The notes beneath the pieces are model-generated. The model saw nothing but the letters and a program-made list of their open reading frames with translations. It was not told the origin of the DNA and made no database searches. From JAWLBM01 sp041687675 (GTDB taxonomy: Bacteria > Pseudomonadota > Alphaproteobacteria > Rhizobiales > Pleomorphomonadaceae): a DNA stretch of 64,000 bases. Positions 8,425 through 16,669 of this stretch are shown here, piece by piece. Every line of letters starts with the position of its first letter. Position 1 is the first letter of the stretch. The DNA is taken from assembly GCA_041687675.1 (NCBI GenBank), contig JAWLBM010000002.1, positions 186,001 through 250,000 on the forward strand, written 5' to 3'. The translations under genes and the position numbers were made by a program.

Positions 8425-9408
8425 TCAGCCGCCGCGGGGGAAGTTGAGGCCCATCTCGCGATAGCGCTCCGGGTCCTCGCCCCAGTTCTCCCGCACCTTG
8501 ACGAACAGGAAGAGGTGCACGGGCTGCTCGAGGATCTGCTGCAGTTCCTCCCGCGCGGCCATGGAGATGGCCTTGACGGTCTGGCCGCCGCGGCCGAGCA
8601 CGATCTTCTTCTGGCTCTCGCGCTCGACGTAGATGGTCTGCTCGATGCGCACGCCGTTCTTCTGCTCGGTCCAGTTCTCGGTCTCGACCGTGGAGGCGTA
8701 GGGCAGTTCGTCGTGCAGCCTGAGGAACATCTTCTCGCGGGTGATCTCGGCCGCCAGCATGCGCATCGGCAGGTCGGAGATCATGTCCTCCGGGTAGAGC
8801 CAGGGCCCCTCGGGCAGCTCCATTTCGAACCAGGCGAGCAGGTCGGCCACCCCGTCGCCGTTCAGCGCCGAGACCATGAAGGTGGCGTCGAAGCGGCAGC
8901 GGGCGTTGAGGTCGGCGGCGAGCGCGAGCAGCGTCTCCCGCTTCACGGTGTCGATCTTGTTGAGGATGAGCACCCGCGGGCGCGACACGTCGGCCAGCTT
9001 CTCGACGATCTGGCCGATCTCCTCGGTGATGCCCTTCTTGGCGTCGACCAGCAGGGCCACCATGTCGGCGTCGGCCGCGCCGCCCCAGGCGGTCTCCACC
9101 ATGGCGCGGTCGAGCCGGCGCTTCGGCCGGAAGATGCCCGGCGTGTCGACGAAGACCACCTGGGTGCGACCGGCGATGGCAATGCCGCGCATGATGGCGC
9201 GCGTCGTCTGCACCTTGTGGCTGACGATGGACACCTTGGCGCCGACCAGCTGGTTGAGCAGCGTCGACTTGCCCGCGTTCGGCGCTCCGATCAGCGCCAC
9301 GAACCCCGCGCGGGTCGGCCCCTCGGCCGCGGCGTCCGCGGTGGTCCCGGCCTCGTCGGCCCCGGTCTCGTCGGCCCCGGTCTCGTCGGCCCCGGTCTCA
9401 TCCATCAT
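8425..9408 (-). CDS. era: GTPase Era
   Basis: A 327-residue GTPase needed for 16S rRNA maturation and small-subunit assembly. G1 is GAPNAGKST, G3 DTPG, G4 NKID, and the C-terminal KH domain includes ERESQKKIVLGRGGQTVK. Two adjacent ATG codons begin the gene; the first (9408) overlaps the rnc stop as ATGA. It carries an unusual acidic N-terminal extension of about 30 residues made of DETGA repeats before the G domain begins at GFVALIG. The rest matches Era. The extension is discussed as a separate repeat. Confidence 0.95.
   Translation of the reverse strand: MMDETGADETGADETGADEAGTTADAAAEGPTRAGFVALIGAPNAGKSTLLNQLVGAKVSIVSHKVQTTRAIMRGIAIAGRTQVVFVDTPGIFRPKRRLDRAMVETAWGGAADADMVALLVDAKKGITEEIGQIVEKLADVSRPRVLILNKIDTVKRETLLALAADLNARCRFDATFMVSALNGDGVADLLAWFEMELPEGPWLYPEDMISDLPMRMLAAEITREKMFLRLHDELPYASTVETENWTEQKNGVRIEQTIYVERESQKKIVLGRGGQTVKAISMAAREELQQILEQPVHLFLFVKVRENWGEDPERYREMGLNFPRGG
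9346..9405 (-). repeat. Four tandem 15-bp units in the 5' end of era
   Basis: Four consecutive 15-bp units (9346-9360, 9361-9375, 9376-9390, 9391-9405) share the form CCCGGTCTCGTCGGC on the plus strand. The first and last are diverged. On the coding strand they give repeated Asp-Glu-Thr-Gly-Ala. The identical central units suggest recent expansion by slippage. Confidence 0.85.
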
Positions 9409-10115
9409 TGCCTGCTCCAGAGACCTTCGCGGACGAGAACGTCCACGGCGGCGGCCTGTTCCGCCTCGCGCTTGGACCGCCCGGTGCCCTCGCCCGCCGC
9501 CTCGCCCCCGATCCGCACCTCGACGGTGAAGCTCGGCGCGTGGTCCGGGCCGCTGCGGTCGAGGGTCCGGTAGGCCGGCGTCGGCAGCCCCCTGCCCTGC
9601 GCCCATTCCTGCAATGTCGTCTTGGCGTCGCGCAGCGGCCCGGAGAGGGCCTCCATGCGCGGGCGCCAGTTGCGCTCGACGAAGCCGCGGGCCGCCTCGA
9701 AGCCGCCGTCGAGGTAGATGGCGGCGATGATCGCCTCCATCACGTCGCCGAGGATCGCCTCGTTGCCGCGGCCGCCCGACTTGCGCTCGCCGGCGCCGAG
9801 GCGGATCGCCGGGCCGACGTCGAGGGACTGGGCGACCTCGGCGCAGGTCTCGCGCCGGACCAGCTGGTTGAGGCGGCGGGCGAGTTCGCCCTCCTCCGCC
9901 CGCGGATGGGCGCCGAGCAGCATGTCGGCCACCACCAGCGCCAGCACCCGGTCGCCGAGGAACTCCTGCCGCTGGTAGCTCTCGTGGGCCACCTGGTCGC
10001 CGGGCACCGCGCTGCGGTGGGTGAGCGCGCGCTTCAGCTGCTCCGGGTCGCGGAAGGCATAGCCCAGCCGGTCCGCCAGGGCCTCCATCGGGCGCTGTTC
10101 GCTCACCGCCGCCAT
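9405..10115 (-). CDS. rnc: Ribonuclease III
   Basis: A 236-residue double-strand-specific endoribonuclease acting on rRNA precursors and structured mRNAs. The signature lies in YQRQEFLGDRVLALVVADML, with the catalytic Glu and Asp, and the second acidic site is GDVMEAIIAAIYLDGG. A double-stranded RNA-binding domain covers roughly residues 160-230 (KTTLQEWAQGRG...GRSKREAEQAAAVDVL). It begins one base after the lepB stop and its stop overlaps the era start, so lepB-rnc-era are almost certainly co-transcribed and translationally coupled. Confidence 0.96.
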   Translation of the reverse strand: MAAVSEQRPMEALADRLGYAFRDPEQLKRALTHRSAVPGDQVAHESYQRQEFLGDRVLALVVADMLLGAHPRAEEGELARRLNQLVRRETCAEVAQSLDVGPAIRLGAGERKSGGRGNEAILGDVMEAIIAAIYLDGGFEAARGFVERNWRPRMEALSGPLRDAKTTLQEWAQGRGLPTPAYRTLDRSGPDHAPSFTVEVRIGGEAAGEGTGRSKREAEQAAAVDVLVREGLWSRQ

Positions 10116-10116
10116 G

Positions 10117-10872
10117 TCATCCGAGCGTGTCGAGCATCCGGTCCCAGCGCACCGTCCAGGGCCAGGTCCAGATCATCCAGGGGCGGGCGGATTCGTCGAT
10201 GGAGAAGAAGATGATCTCCGCGCGGCCGACCAGGTTCTCGTAGGGCACGTAGCCGACGCCCGAGCCCGGCACCCGGCTGTCGGCCGAGTTGTCGCGGTTG
10301 TCGCCCATCATGAAGTAGTGGCCCGGCGGCACCTCGAACACCGGGGTGTTGTCGGCCGAGCCGGTCGGGTCGATGTCGAGCGTGTCGTAGGAGACGCCGT
10401 TCGGCAGCGTCTCGCGCCAGACGTCCGCGGTGACGGTGCGGCCGAGCGGATCTGTCTCGGTGTAGACGCCGGCCTTCTCGCGCTGGACGGGCTCGTCGTT
10501 GATGTAGAGCTGGCCCTCGCGCAGCTGGACGCGGTCGCCGGGCATGCCGATCACCCGCTTGATGTAGTCCTTGGAGGGGTCCGCCGGCAGCTTGAAGACG
10601 GCGATATCGCCGCGCTCGGGCTCCTCGCCCCAGATGCGGCCCGAGATCGGGGCGATCGAGAAGGGGAAGGAGTGCCGGCTGTAGCCGTAGGAGAACTTCG
10701 AGACGAACAGGTAGTCGCCAATCAGCAGCGTGTTCATCATCGACCCGGACGGGATCGAGAAGGGCTGGTAGAGGAAGGTCCGGACGACAAGGGCCAGCAG
10801 CAGCGCCTGGATGACGACCTTCACCGTCTCGCCGAACCCGCTCTTCATCGATTGGCTCTCGCTCTGCGACAT
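10117..10872 (-). CDS. lepB: Signal peptidase I
   Basis: A 251-residue inner-membrane protease that removes signal peptides. One N-terminal membrane segment (VIQALLLALVVRTFL) is followed by the nucleophile Ser in SIPSGSMMNTLLIGDYLFV, the catalytic Lys in DYIKRVIGMPGDRV, and box E in YFMMGDNRDNSADSR. I chose the ATG at 10872 (MSQSESQSMKSG). An in-frame TTG 63 bases upstream would add an Arg/Pro-rich stretch unlike the family. The position just upstream of rnc is conserved in proteobacteria. Confidence 0.95.
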   Translation of the reverse strand: MSQSESQSMKSGFGETVKVVIQALLLALVVRTFLYQPFSIPSGSMMNTLLIGDYLFVSKFSYGYSRHSFPFSIAPISGRIWGEEPERGDIAVFKLPADPSKDYIKRVIGMPGDRVQLREGQLYINDEPVQREKAGVYTETDPLGRTVTADVWRETLPNGVSYDTLDIDPTGSADNTPVFEVPPGHYFMMGDNRDNSADSRVPGSGVGYVPYENLVGRAEIIFFSIDESARPWMIWTWPWTVRWDRMLDTLG

Positions 10873-10975
10873 CAAAGGCCCTCTTCGCCGGTCCGGCCCC
10901 GCGGGAGTGATAATGGCTCGCAGGGGCCGGCGCAACGCGTGATCGGCGAAACGAGCGGAATTGCGGCGGACCGGG

Positions 10976-11395
10976 TCACGCGCGGCGGGGAGGCCAGGGA
11001 TCCGGCCAGGCGGAGATGACGACGAAGGCCTGCGCCAGCGGATAGTCGTCGGTGATGGTGAGGTCGATGCGCGGGGCGAGGCCCGGAGGCACCAGGCTCG
11101 CCAGCCGTTCGGCCGCGGAGCCGGTGAGGTTCATGGTCGGCTGGCCGCTCGGCAGGTTGACGACGCCCATCTCGCGCCAGGCGACACCCATGCGGATGCC
11201 GCTGCCGAGCGCCTTGGAACAGGCCTCCTTGGCGGCGAAGCGCTTGGCATAGGAGGCGGCCCGCTCGGCGCGGCGGTCGGAGCGGGCTCGCTCCACCTCG
11301 GTGAACACCCGGTTGGTGAAGCGGTCGCCGAAGCGCTCCAGCGTCTTCTCCACCCGGCGGATGTCGATGAGGTCCGCGCCGATCCCGATGATCAC
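10976..11395 (-). CDS. acpS: Holo-[acyl-carrier-protein] synthase
   Basis: A 139-residue phosphopantetheinyl transferase that activates acyl carrier protein. The two family motifs are present: IGIGADLIDIRRVEKTLERF at the N-terminus, with the Mg-binding Asp, and RFAAKEACSKALGSGI, with the Glu and Lys. The start is GTG at 11395, which overlaps the stop of the DUF2062 gene as GTGA. It is separated from lepB by about 100 bases. Confidence 0.94.
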   Translation of the reverse strand: MIIGIGADLIDIRRVEKTLERFGDRFTNRVFTEVERARSDRRAERAASYAKRFAAKEACSKALGSGIRMGVAWREMGVVNLPSGQPTMNLTGSAAERLASLVPPGLAPRIDLTITDDYPLAQAFVVISAWPDPWPPRRA

Positions 11396-12036
11396 GTCCG
11401 CTCTCCCTCCGCGGAGACCGCATGGTCCGGCGCCATCGGGCCGGCGGAACTGTCGCCCTGGGCCGCGAACTCCCTGAGGGCGAGTTGCTCCCGGCGAATC
11501 CGGCGGCGCGCCTGCACGCCGCGCACGGAATAGAACACCACGACGTAGGTGATCACCCCCGAGGCGGTGCCGAGCGGGATGGCCCCGACCAGCATCGGCT
11601 TCATGATCGGCCAGAGCCGGTCGAAGCCGGCGTGGAGCAGGCCCTCCCCGATCGCGGACTCGTCGGCGACCGCGACGCCGGCGCCGGTGATGGCATCCTG
11701 CCCGCCGGAGAGGATCCAGCGGCCGACCTCGTATGTCGCGCCCCAGATCAGCGGGAAGGTCAGCGGGTTGCCCACCGCCGTCCCGAGCCCCGCGGCGAGC
11801 ATGTTGCCGCGGAAAAGGAAGGCGAGCGCGAAGGAGAGGATGAAATGGAAGCCCACCAGCGGCGTGAAGGACGCGGCGGCCCCCGCGGCCGCGCCCGCCG
11901 CGACGGCGTGGGGCGTCGCGGTGAGGCGGACGATCCGCTTCCAGAAGTAGGTCAGCGCCCTCCGCCAGCCGGTCTTCGGCCAGATCGAACGGTGGATGCT
12001 TTCGGAAATTCCCCGCTTCTTGCGTCTTGCGAACAT
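11392..12036 (-). CDS. DUF2062 membrane protein
   Basis: A 214-residue membrane protein with DUF2062 features. A basic N-terminus (FARRKKRGISESIHRS) precedes WRRALTYFWKRIVRLTATPH and the characteristic TPLVGFHFILSFALAFLFRG and GTAVGNPLTFPLIWGATYEV, with two or three hydrophobic helices. Its function is not established. An in-frame GTG three bases upstream (12039) is an equally possible start. It sits between rsh and acpS with close spacing, a common alphaproteobacterial arrangement. Confidence 0.85.
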   Translation of the reverse strand: MFARRKKRGISESIHRSIWPKTGWRRALTYFWKRIVRLTATPHAVAAGAAAGAAASFTPLVGFHFILSFALAFLFRGNMLAAGLGTAVGNPLTFPLIWGATYEVGRWILSGGQDAITGAGVAVADESAIGEGLLHAGFDRLWPIMKPMLVGAIPLGTASGVITYVVVFYSVRGVQARRRIRREQLALREFAAQGDSSAGPMAPDHAVSAEGERT

Positions 12037-12070
12037 CACCTGGTCCCGTCGGCAACCGCCCCCTGCGGCC

Positions 12071-14290
12071 TCAGCCGTTCACCCGCTCGACGCGGCCGAC
12101 GTTCGGCCGGGTCCGCAACTGGTTTATGATACGATTCAGGTGTTTCAAATCCCAAACCTCGAGATCGATCACCACATCATGGAAGTCGGACGTGCGTCTG
12201 GCCATCCTGATGTTGTCGATATTTCCGTCGTTGTCGGAGATCGTCTGGGCGATCCGCGCCAGCGACCCCGGCTCGTTGAACGAGTGGATGGCGATCTGCG
12301 CCGGGAAGCGGAGCGGATCGTCGGCGTCGATGTCCCAGTGCACGTCGAGCCAGAGGTTCGGCTTGTCGTCGAAATGCTTCAGCGCCGGCGACTGGATCGG
12401 ATAGATGGTGATTCCCTCGCCCGGTGTCACGATCCCGACGATGCGATCGCCCGGCACGGCGCCGCCGTTCGGCGCGAAGCGGACGGGCAGGTCCGCGGCG
12501 AGCGACCGCAACGGCAGGCTGCGCTCGTTCTCGCCGTCCCCGAGGTGGCGGAACTTGACGCCGGCCTGGTTGGCGAAGGAGTACCAGCCCTCTTCCACCC
12601 GCTTGATCTCCGAACGGGCGGTCACCCGCTCGTCCTTGTAGTCGGGATAGGCCGCCTTCAAAACGTCGCTCGACGGGATCTCGCTGCGGCCCACGGCCGC
12701 GAGGAGATCGACGACCGTGTGCTGCCCGAGGCGCGGCAGCGCGATCTCGAGGACGCCGTCGGAGATCTCGCGGCCCGCGCGGGCGAAGGCGGAGCCGAGC
12801 ACCTGGCGGCCGAGCGCGGCGAACTGCTTGCGCGTCGCCTCCCGCGTCGCCCGGCGGATCGCGGCGCGCGCCTTGCCGGTGATGGCGATCGCCTCCCAGG
12901 CGGCCGGCGGCACCTGCGCCTTCGAGCGGATGATCTCCACCTCGTCGCCGTTTCCGAGCTGGGTCACCAGCGGCATGATCCGCCCGTTGATCTTGCAGCC
13001 GACGCAGGTGTTGCCGACGTCCGTGTGGACCGCGTAGGCGAAGTCGATCGGCGTCGCCCCGCGGGGCAACGCGATGAGCCGGCCCTTCGGTGTGAAGCAG
13101 AACACCTGGTCCTGGAACAGCTCCAGCTTGGTGTTCTCCAGGAATTCTTCCGGGCTCGAGCCGTCGGACAGCGATTCGACGGTGCGGCGGAGCCAGGCAT
13201 AGGCGCGGCTCTCCTCGGAGAGGCGCGGCAGCGGGCCCGGCCCGCCGGCGGTCGTCACCTCGTCCTTGTAGAGCGCGTGGGCCGCGATGCCGTATTCGGC
13301 GACACGGTGCATGTCGTGGGTGCGGATCTGCAGCTCGACCCGCTGTCGATGGGGGCCGACCACGGTGGTGTGGAGCGAGCGGTAGTCGTTCTGCTTCGGG
13401 GTCGAGATGTAGTCCTTGAAGCGGCCCGGCACCGTCGGCCAGATGGTGTGGACCACGCCGACGGCGCGGTAGCAGGTGTCCACGTCGAGTACCATGACGC
13501 GGAAGCCGTAGATGTCGGAGAGCTGCTCGAAGCCGAGCTGCTTGGTGATCATCTTGCGGAAGATCGAGTAGGGCCGCTTCTGCCGGCCGCTCACGGTCGC
13601 CTCGATGCCGCGCCGCGCCAGGTTGTCCGACAACTCGTCCTCGATGTTGGCGATGAGGTCGGTGTTCTTGGCGCGCAGCTCCTCCAGCCGCGACGTCACC
13701 GTCTCGAAGGCATCCGGGTTGAGCGTGCGGAAGGCGAGGTGCTCCAGCTCCTCGCGCATGTCCTGCATGCCCATGCGCCCCGCCAGCGGGGCGTAGATGT
13801 CCATCGTCTCCTCGGCGATGCGGGCCCACTTGTGCTCCGGCGCATAGTGGAGCGTGCGCATGTTGTGGAGGCGGTCGGCAAGCTTGACGAGCAGCACCCG
13901 CACGTCGGCGGCGATCGCCAGCAGCAGCTTGCGCAGGTTCTCGGCCTGCTCCGTGCGCTTGGAGACGAGGTCGAGCTTCTTGAGCTTGGTCAGTCCCTCG
14001 ACGAGGCCGCCGATCTCCTCGCCGAAGAGCTGGTCGATCTCCTGGCGCGTGGCGTCGGTGTCCTCGATGGTGTCGTGGAGCAGCGCGATGACGATGGTGG
14101 CGTCGTCGACGTTCAGCCCCGTCAGGATGGCCGCGACCTCGAGCGGATGGGAGAAGTAGGGATCACCGGATGCGCGCTTCTGCAGTCCATGCTTCTGCAT
14201 GGCGTAGACGTAGGCGCGATTGAGAAGCCCCTCGTCGCAGGACGGATTGTACCGCTGCACCCGCTCGACGAGCTCGTATTGCCGCATCAT
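12071..14290 (-). CDS. rsh: Bifunctional (p)ppGpp synthetase/hydrolase Rsh
   Basis: A 739-residue stringent-response enzyme. The N-terminal HD hydrolase is intact (YFSHPLEVAAIL, ALLHDTIEDTDATRQ). The synthetase domain includes YGFRVMVLDVDTCYRAVGVV and GRFKDYISTPKQNDYRSLHT; the RFKD form is that of bifunctional Rel/SpoT enzymes rather than RelA. TGS (VFCFTPKGRLIALPRGATPI) and C-terminal ACT domains follow. The start is the first of two ATGs at 14290 (MMRQYELVERV). In alphaproteobacteria a single Rsh controls all ppGpp. It lies 102 bases after rpoZ, whose product is a ppGpp target in some bacteria. Confidence 0.95.
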   Translation of the reverse strand: MMRQYELVERVQRYNPSCDEGLLNRAYVYAMQKHGLQKRASGDPYFSHPLEVAAILTGLNVDDATIVIALLHDTIEDTDATRQEIDQLFGEEIGGLVEGLTKLKKLDLVSKRTEQAENLRKLLLAIAADVRVLLVKLADRLHNMRTLHYAPEHKWARIAEETMDIYAPLAGRMGMQDMREELEHLAFRTLNPDAFETVTSRLEELRAKNTDLIANIEDELSDNLARRGIEATVSGRQKRPYSIFRKMITKQLGFEQLSDIYGFRVMVLDVDTCYRAVGVVHTIWPTVPGRFKDYISTPKQNDYRSLHTTVVGPHRQRVELQIRTHDMHRVAEYGIAAHALYKDEVTTAGGPGPLPRLSEESRAYAWLRRTVESLSDGSSPEEFLENTKLELFQDQVFCFTPKGRLIALPRGATPIDFAYAVHTDVGNTCVGCKINGRIMPLVTQLGNGDEVEIIRSKAQVPPAAWEAIAITGKARAAIRRATREATRKQFAALGRQVLGSAFARAGREISDGVLEIALPRLGQHTVVDLLAAVGRSEIPSSDVLKAAYPDYKDERVTARSEIKRVEEGWYSFANQAGVKFRHLGDGENERSLPLRSLAADLPVRFAPNGGAVPGDRIVGIVTPGEGITIYPIQSPALKHFDDKPNLWLDVHWDIDADDPLRFPAQIAIHSFNEPGSLARIAQTISDNDGNIDNIRMARRTSDFHDVVIDLEVWDLKHLNRIINQLRTRPNVGRVERVNG

Positions 14291-14392
14291 CTGGTTTCGC
14301 ACTCTCCAAAACGGAAAACGCCCCGCGCCGACGATCACGATCGTCCGGCGCGGGGCGGTCTACGAATGGATTCGGGCGGCGCGGGGGCGCCG

Positions 14393-14779
14393 TCAGATCT
14401 CGTCGACCTTTTCCGGCGGAACCAGGCCCTCGAGGCCCTTGAGCAGTTCCTCCTCCGACATGCGGTCGAAGGCCACCTCGTCCGCCTCTTCCCGCTCGAC
14501 GGCGCCGCCGCCGATCAGGCCGGCGACCGGCTCCTGCTCGGGCTCGTCCACCTCGACGTACTTCTGCAGCGAGTGAATGAGGTCCTCCTTGAGGTCGCCG
14601 ACGGCGACGGTCGAGTCGGCGATCTCGCGCAGGGCGACGACGGGGTTCTTGTCGTTGTCGCGGTCGATGGTCAGTGGCGAGCCGGAAGAGATCATCCGGG
14701 CGCGATGGCTGGCGAGAAGCACCAGCTCGAATCGGTTCTCGACCTTGTCGATGCAGTCTTCGACGGTCACGCGAGCCAT
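14393..14779 (-). CDS. rpoZ: DNA-directed RNA polymerase subunit omega
   Basis: A 128-residue omega subunit that helps fold and assemble beta-prime. The N-terminal domain is well conserved (MARVTVEDCIDKVENRFELV, LLASHRARMISSG, DNDKNPVVALREIADSTV). The acidic C-terminal tail (EPEQEPVAGLIGGG, EEELLKGLEGLVPPEKVDEI) is typical of alphaproteobacteria. A strong ribosome-binding site GGAGGTGA lies just upstream of the ATG. It probably heads the rpoZ-rsh-DUF2062-acpS block. Confidence 0.95.
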   Translation of the reverse strand: MARVTVEDCIDKVENRFELVLLASHRARMISSGSPLTIDRDNDKNPVVALREIADSTVAVGDLKEDLIHSLQKYVEVDEPEQEPVAGLIGGGAVEREEADEVAFDRMSEEELLKGLEGLVPPEKVDEI

Positions 14780-15359
14780 GGGCTCACCTCCATGAATCAG
14801 TTCGGGCCGGCGGCGGTCGGTTGCCCGGCGCCCCGGTCCCACGAGCCTTCTGTCGGTCGGGCTTTCGGGAAAAACCCGAGGCCGGAGGCCCCGTTCCAGA
14901 AACGGACATAAAACGCACTCGACAGGATTGCAAGCCTCGCCTATCCTGACACGAACCTTATTTTGTTCTCGTGAAATATAGATCAAGAAAACTGAATTTG
15001 ACGAATCCCCGGTTTCGGGGCATCGATGAAATTCCTCGTCCTGCCTTTTTGGCGGCGCCGACTGGCCGAGCCTTGGGGGCACGGACCGCCCGGTCGACAA
15101 CGCAACCAGTGCAAGTTCTGTGAATCGTCCAAGGATGAGGACACAAGCTGGCCTGAATTGGGTAGGATACTTTTGAGCCGGCCCGATTCGTCCCGGTCTC
15201 AAGGGTATTTCGAGGGGCATGTACGGCTCTGACCTTGCGGCCAGACCGAGCTTCAATGAATGAACATAAACACCGGGTTGCAGGCCGTCACGGCTCGCCG
15301 CATGGGCGGGAGTCGCCGGCGCACCATCGGGTCGGAAGTCAAGAGGTCGTTAGACACTG
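14780..15359. other. Intergenic region between divergent rpoZ and the NYN gene
   Basis: About 580 bases without a convincing gene. An AT-rich patch at 14950-15000 stands out from the GC-rich surroundings and probably holds the rpoZ promoter. On the minus strand, TTGATC (14986-14981) followed 17 bases later by AAATAA is a weak match. A CCCCGGTTTCGGGG hairpin lies at about 15005-15020. I did not recognise a known small RNA here, though one would fit. Confidence 0.4.
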
Positions 15360-15941
15360 ATGTTCGATGAGCGCGAGAAAATAGCCCTGTTCATTGATGG
15401 GGCAAATCTCTATGCGACGGCGAAGGCCCTTGGCTTCGACATCGATTACCGTCGTCTCCTGAAAGAATTCAGCGCGAAGGGGTATCTCCTTCGCGCTTTC
15501 TACTATACGGCGCTGGCCGAGGATCAGGAATACTCCTCGATACGGCCGCTGATCGACTGGCTGGCCTACAATGGCTACAAGGTCGTGACCAAACCGACGA
15601 AGGAGTTCGTCGACTCCACCGGCCGGCGGAAGGTCAAGGGGTCGATGGACATCGAGCTCGCGGTCGATGCCATGGGGCTCGCCGAATACGTGGACCACAT
15701 CGTGCTGTTCTCGGGCGACGGGGACTTCCGCTCGCTGGTCGAGGCCATCCAGCGCCGCGGCCGGAAGGTGAGCGTCGTCTCCACGTTGCAGACGCAGCCG
15801 GCGATGGTGGCCGACGAGCTCCGCCGCCAGGCCGACCACTTCATCGACCTCGCCAACCTGGCGCCCAGGATCGGCCGCGATCCGGCCGAGCGCGCCGCCC
15901 GAGCCGCCGAGCGCGCCGCCCAGATGCAGGACAACGAGTGA
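15360..15941 (+). CDS. NYN domain (LabA/DUF88) protein, putative ribonuclease
   Basis: A 193-residue PIN-like protein. The acidic active-site signature is complete: ALFIDGANLYATAK near the N-terminus, KVKGSMDIELAVDAM in the middle, and IVLFSGDGDFRSLVEAIQRR followed by a Rossmann-like strand (KVSVVSTL). In alphaproteobacteria this gene usually stands beside rpoZ. NYN proteins are proposed RNases; no substrate is known for this one. The Ala/Arg-rich C-terminus (ERAARAAERAAQMQ) is predicted helical. The stop overlaps the next start as GTGA. Confidence 0.88.
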   Translation: MFDEREKIALFIDGANLYATAKALGFDIDYRRLLKEFSAKGYLLRAFYYTALAEDQEYSSIRPLIDWLAYNGYKVVTKPTKEFVDSTGRRKVKGSMDIELAVDAMGLAEYVDHIVLFSGDGDFRSLVEAIQRRGRKVSVVSTLQTQPAMVADELRRQADHFIDLANLAPRIGRDPAERAARAAERAAQMQDNE

Positions 15942-16669
15942 CCGGCCGGCGGGCAGCCCCCGCCGCCGGCACGGGGCCGACGTCCACCGCCCTGCCCGAG
16001 GACCCCGGGCGGGACTGCCCTCGCTGTCCTCGGCTCGTCGCCTTTCGCGAGCGCTGGCGGGCGGCGGAGCCGTCCTGGCACAATGCCCCCGTCCCCTCCT
16101 TCGGACCGCACCGAGCGCCGCTCCTCATCGTCGGGCTCGCGCCGGGCCTGCGCGGCGCCAACCGCACCGGCCGGCCCTTCACGGGCGACTTCGCCGGCGA
16201 CCTCCTCTACGAGACGCTGGTCTCCCACGGCTTCGCCCGCGGCGCCTACCGCGCCGACCCGGGCGACGGCCTGGAGATGCTCGAGGCGGCGATCACCAAC
16301 GCCGTGCGCTGCGTTCCACCGGAGAACAAGCCGGTCGGCCAGGAGATCGCCGCCTGTCGGCCGTTCCTCGCCTCGACCCTCGAGGCGCGGCCGGCGGTTC
16401 GGGCGATCCTGGCCCTCGGCCGGATCGCCCACGAGCAGGTGCTGAGGGTGACCGGCGATCGGCTCGCGGCCTTTCCCTTCGCCCACGGCGCCGTCCACCG
16501 CCTCGCCTGCGGCCTCGCCCTCTACGACAGCTACCATTGCTCCCGCTACAACACGAACACCGGGCGGCTGACGGCCGGGATGTTCCGCGCCGTCTTCGAC
16601 CGGATCGCGGCCGACCTCGGGTTGGCCGGCGCGACCGGTCAGCCGAACTTCAGGAACAGCTTGGAATAG
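15938..16669 (+). CDS. Family 5 (UDGb-type) uracil-DNA glycosylase
   Basis: A 243-residue base-excision repair glycosylase. Motif A is GLAPGLRGANRTGRPFTGD, the family 5 form that lacks the catalytic Asp of families 1 and 4. Motif B is SYHCSRYNTNTGRLT. Four cysteines fit a [4Fe-4S] cluster: the pair in DCPRCPRL, one in NAVRCVPPENKP and one in AACRPFL. The GTG start overlaps the NYN stop as GTGA, so the two are translationally coupled. The last 31 bases overlap the convergent gene ending at 16639. Confidence 0.9.
   Translation: MTGRRAAPAAGTGPTSTALPEDPGRDCPRCPRLVAFRERWRAAEPSWHNAPVPSFGPHRAPLLIVGLAPGLRGANRTGRPFTGDFAGDLLYETLVSHGFARGAYRADPGDGLEMLEAAITNAVRCVPPENKPVGQEIAACRPFLASTLEARPAVRAILALGRIAHEQVLRVTGDRLAAFPFAHGAVHRLACGLALYDSYHCSRYNTNTGRLTAGMFRAVFDRIAADLGLAGATGQPNFRNSLE

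Noticed and set aside
11996..14911. A 971-codon open frame antisense to rsh and rpoZ
   Set aside because: No recognisable domain, and the minus strand encodes Rsh and omega.
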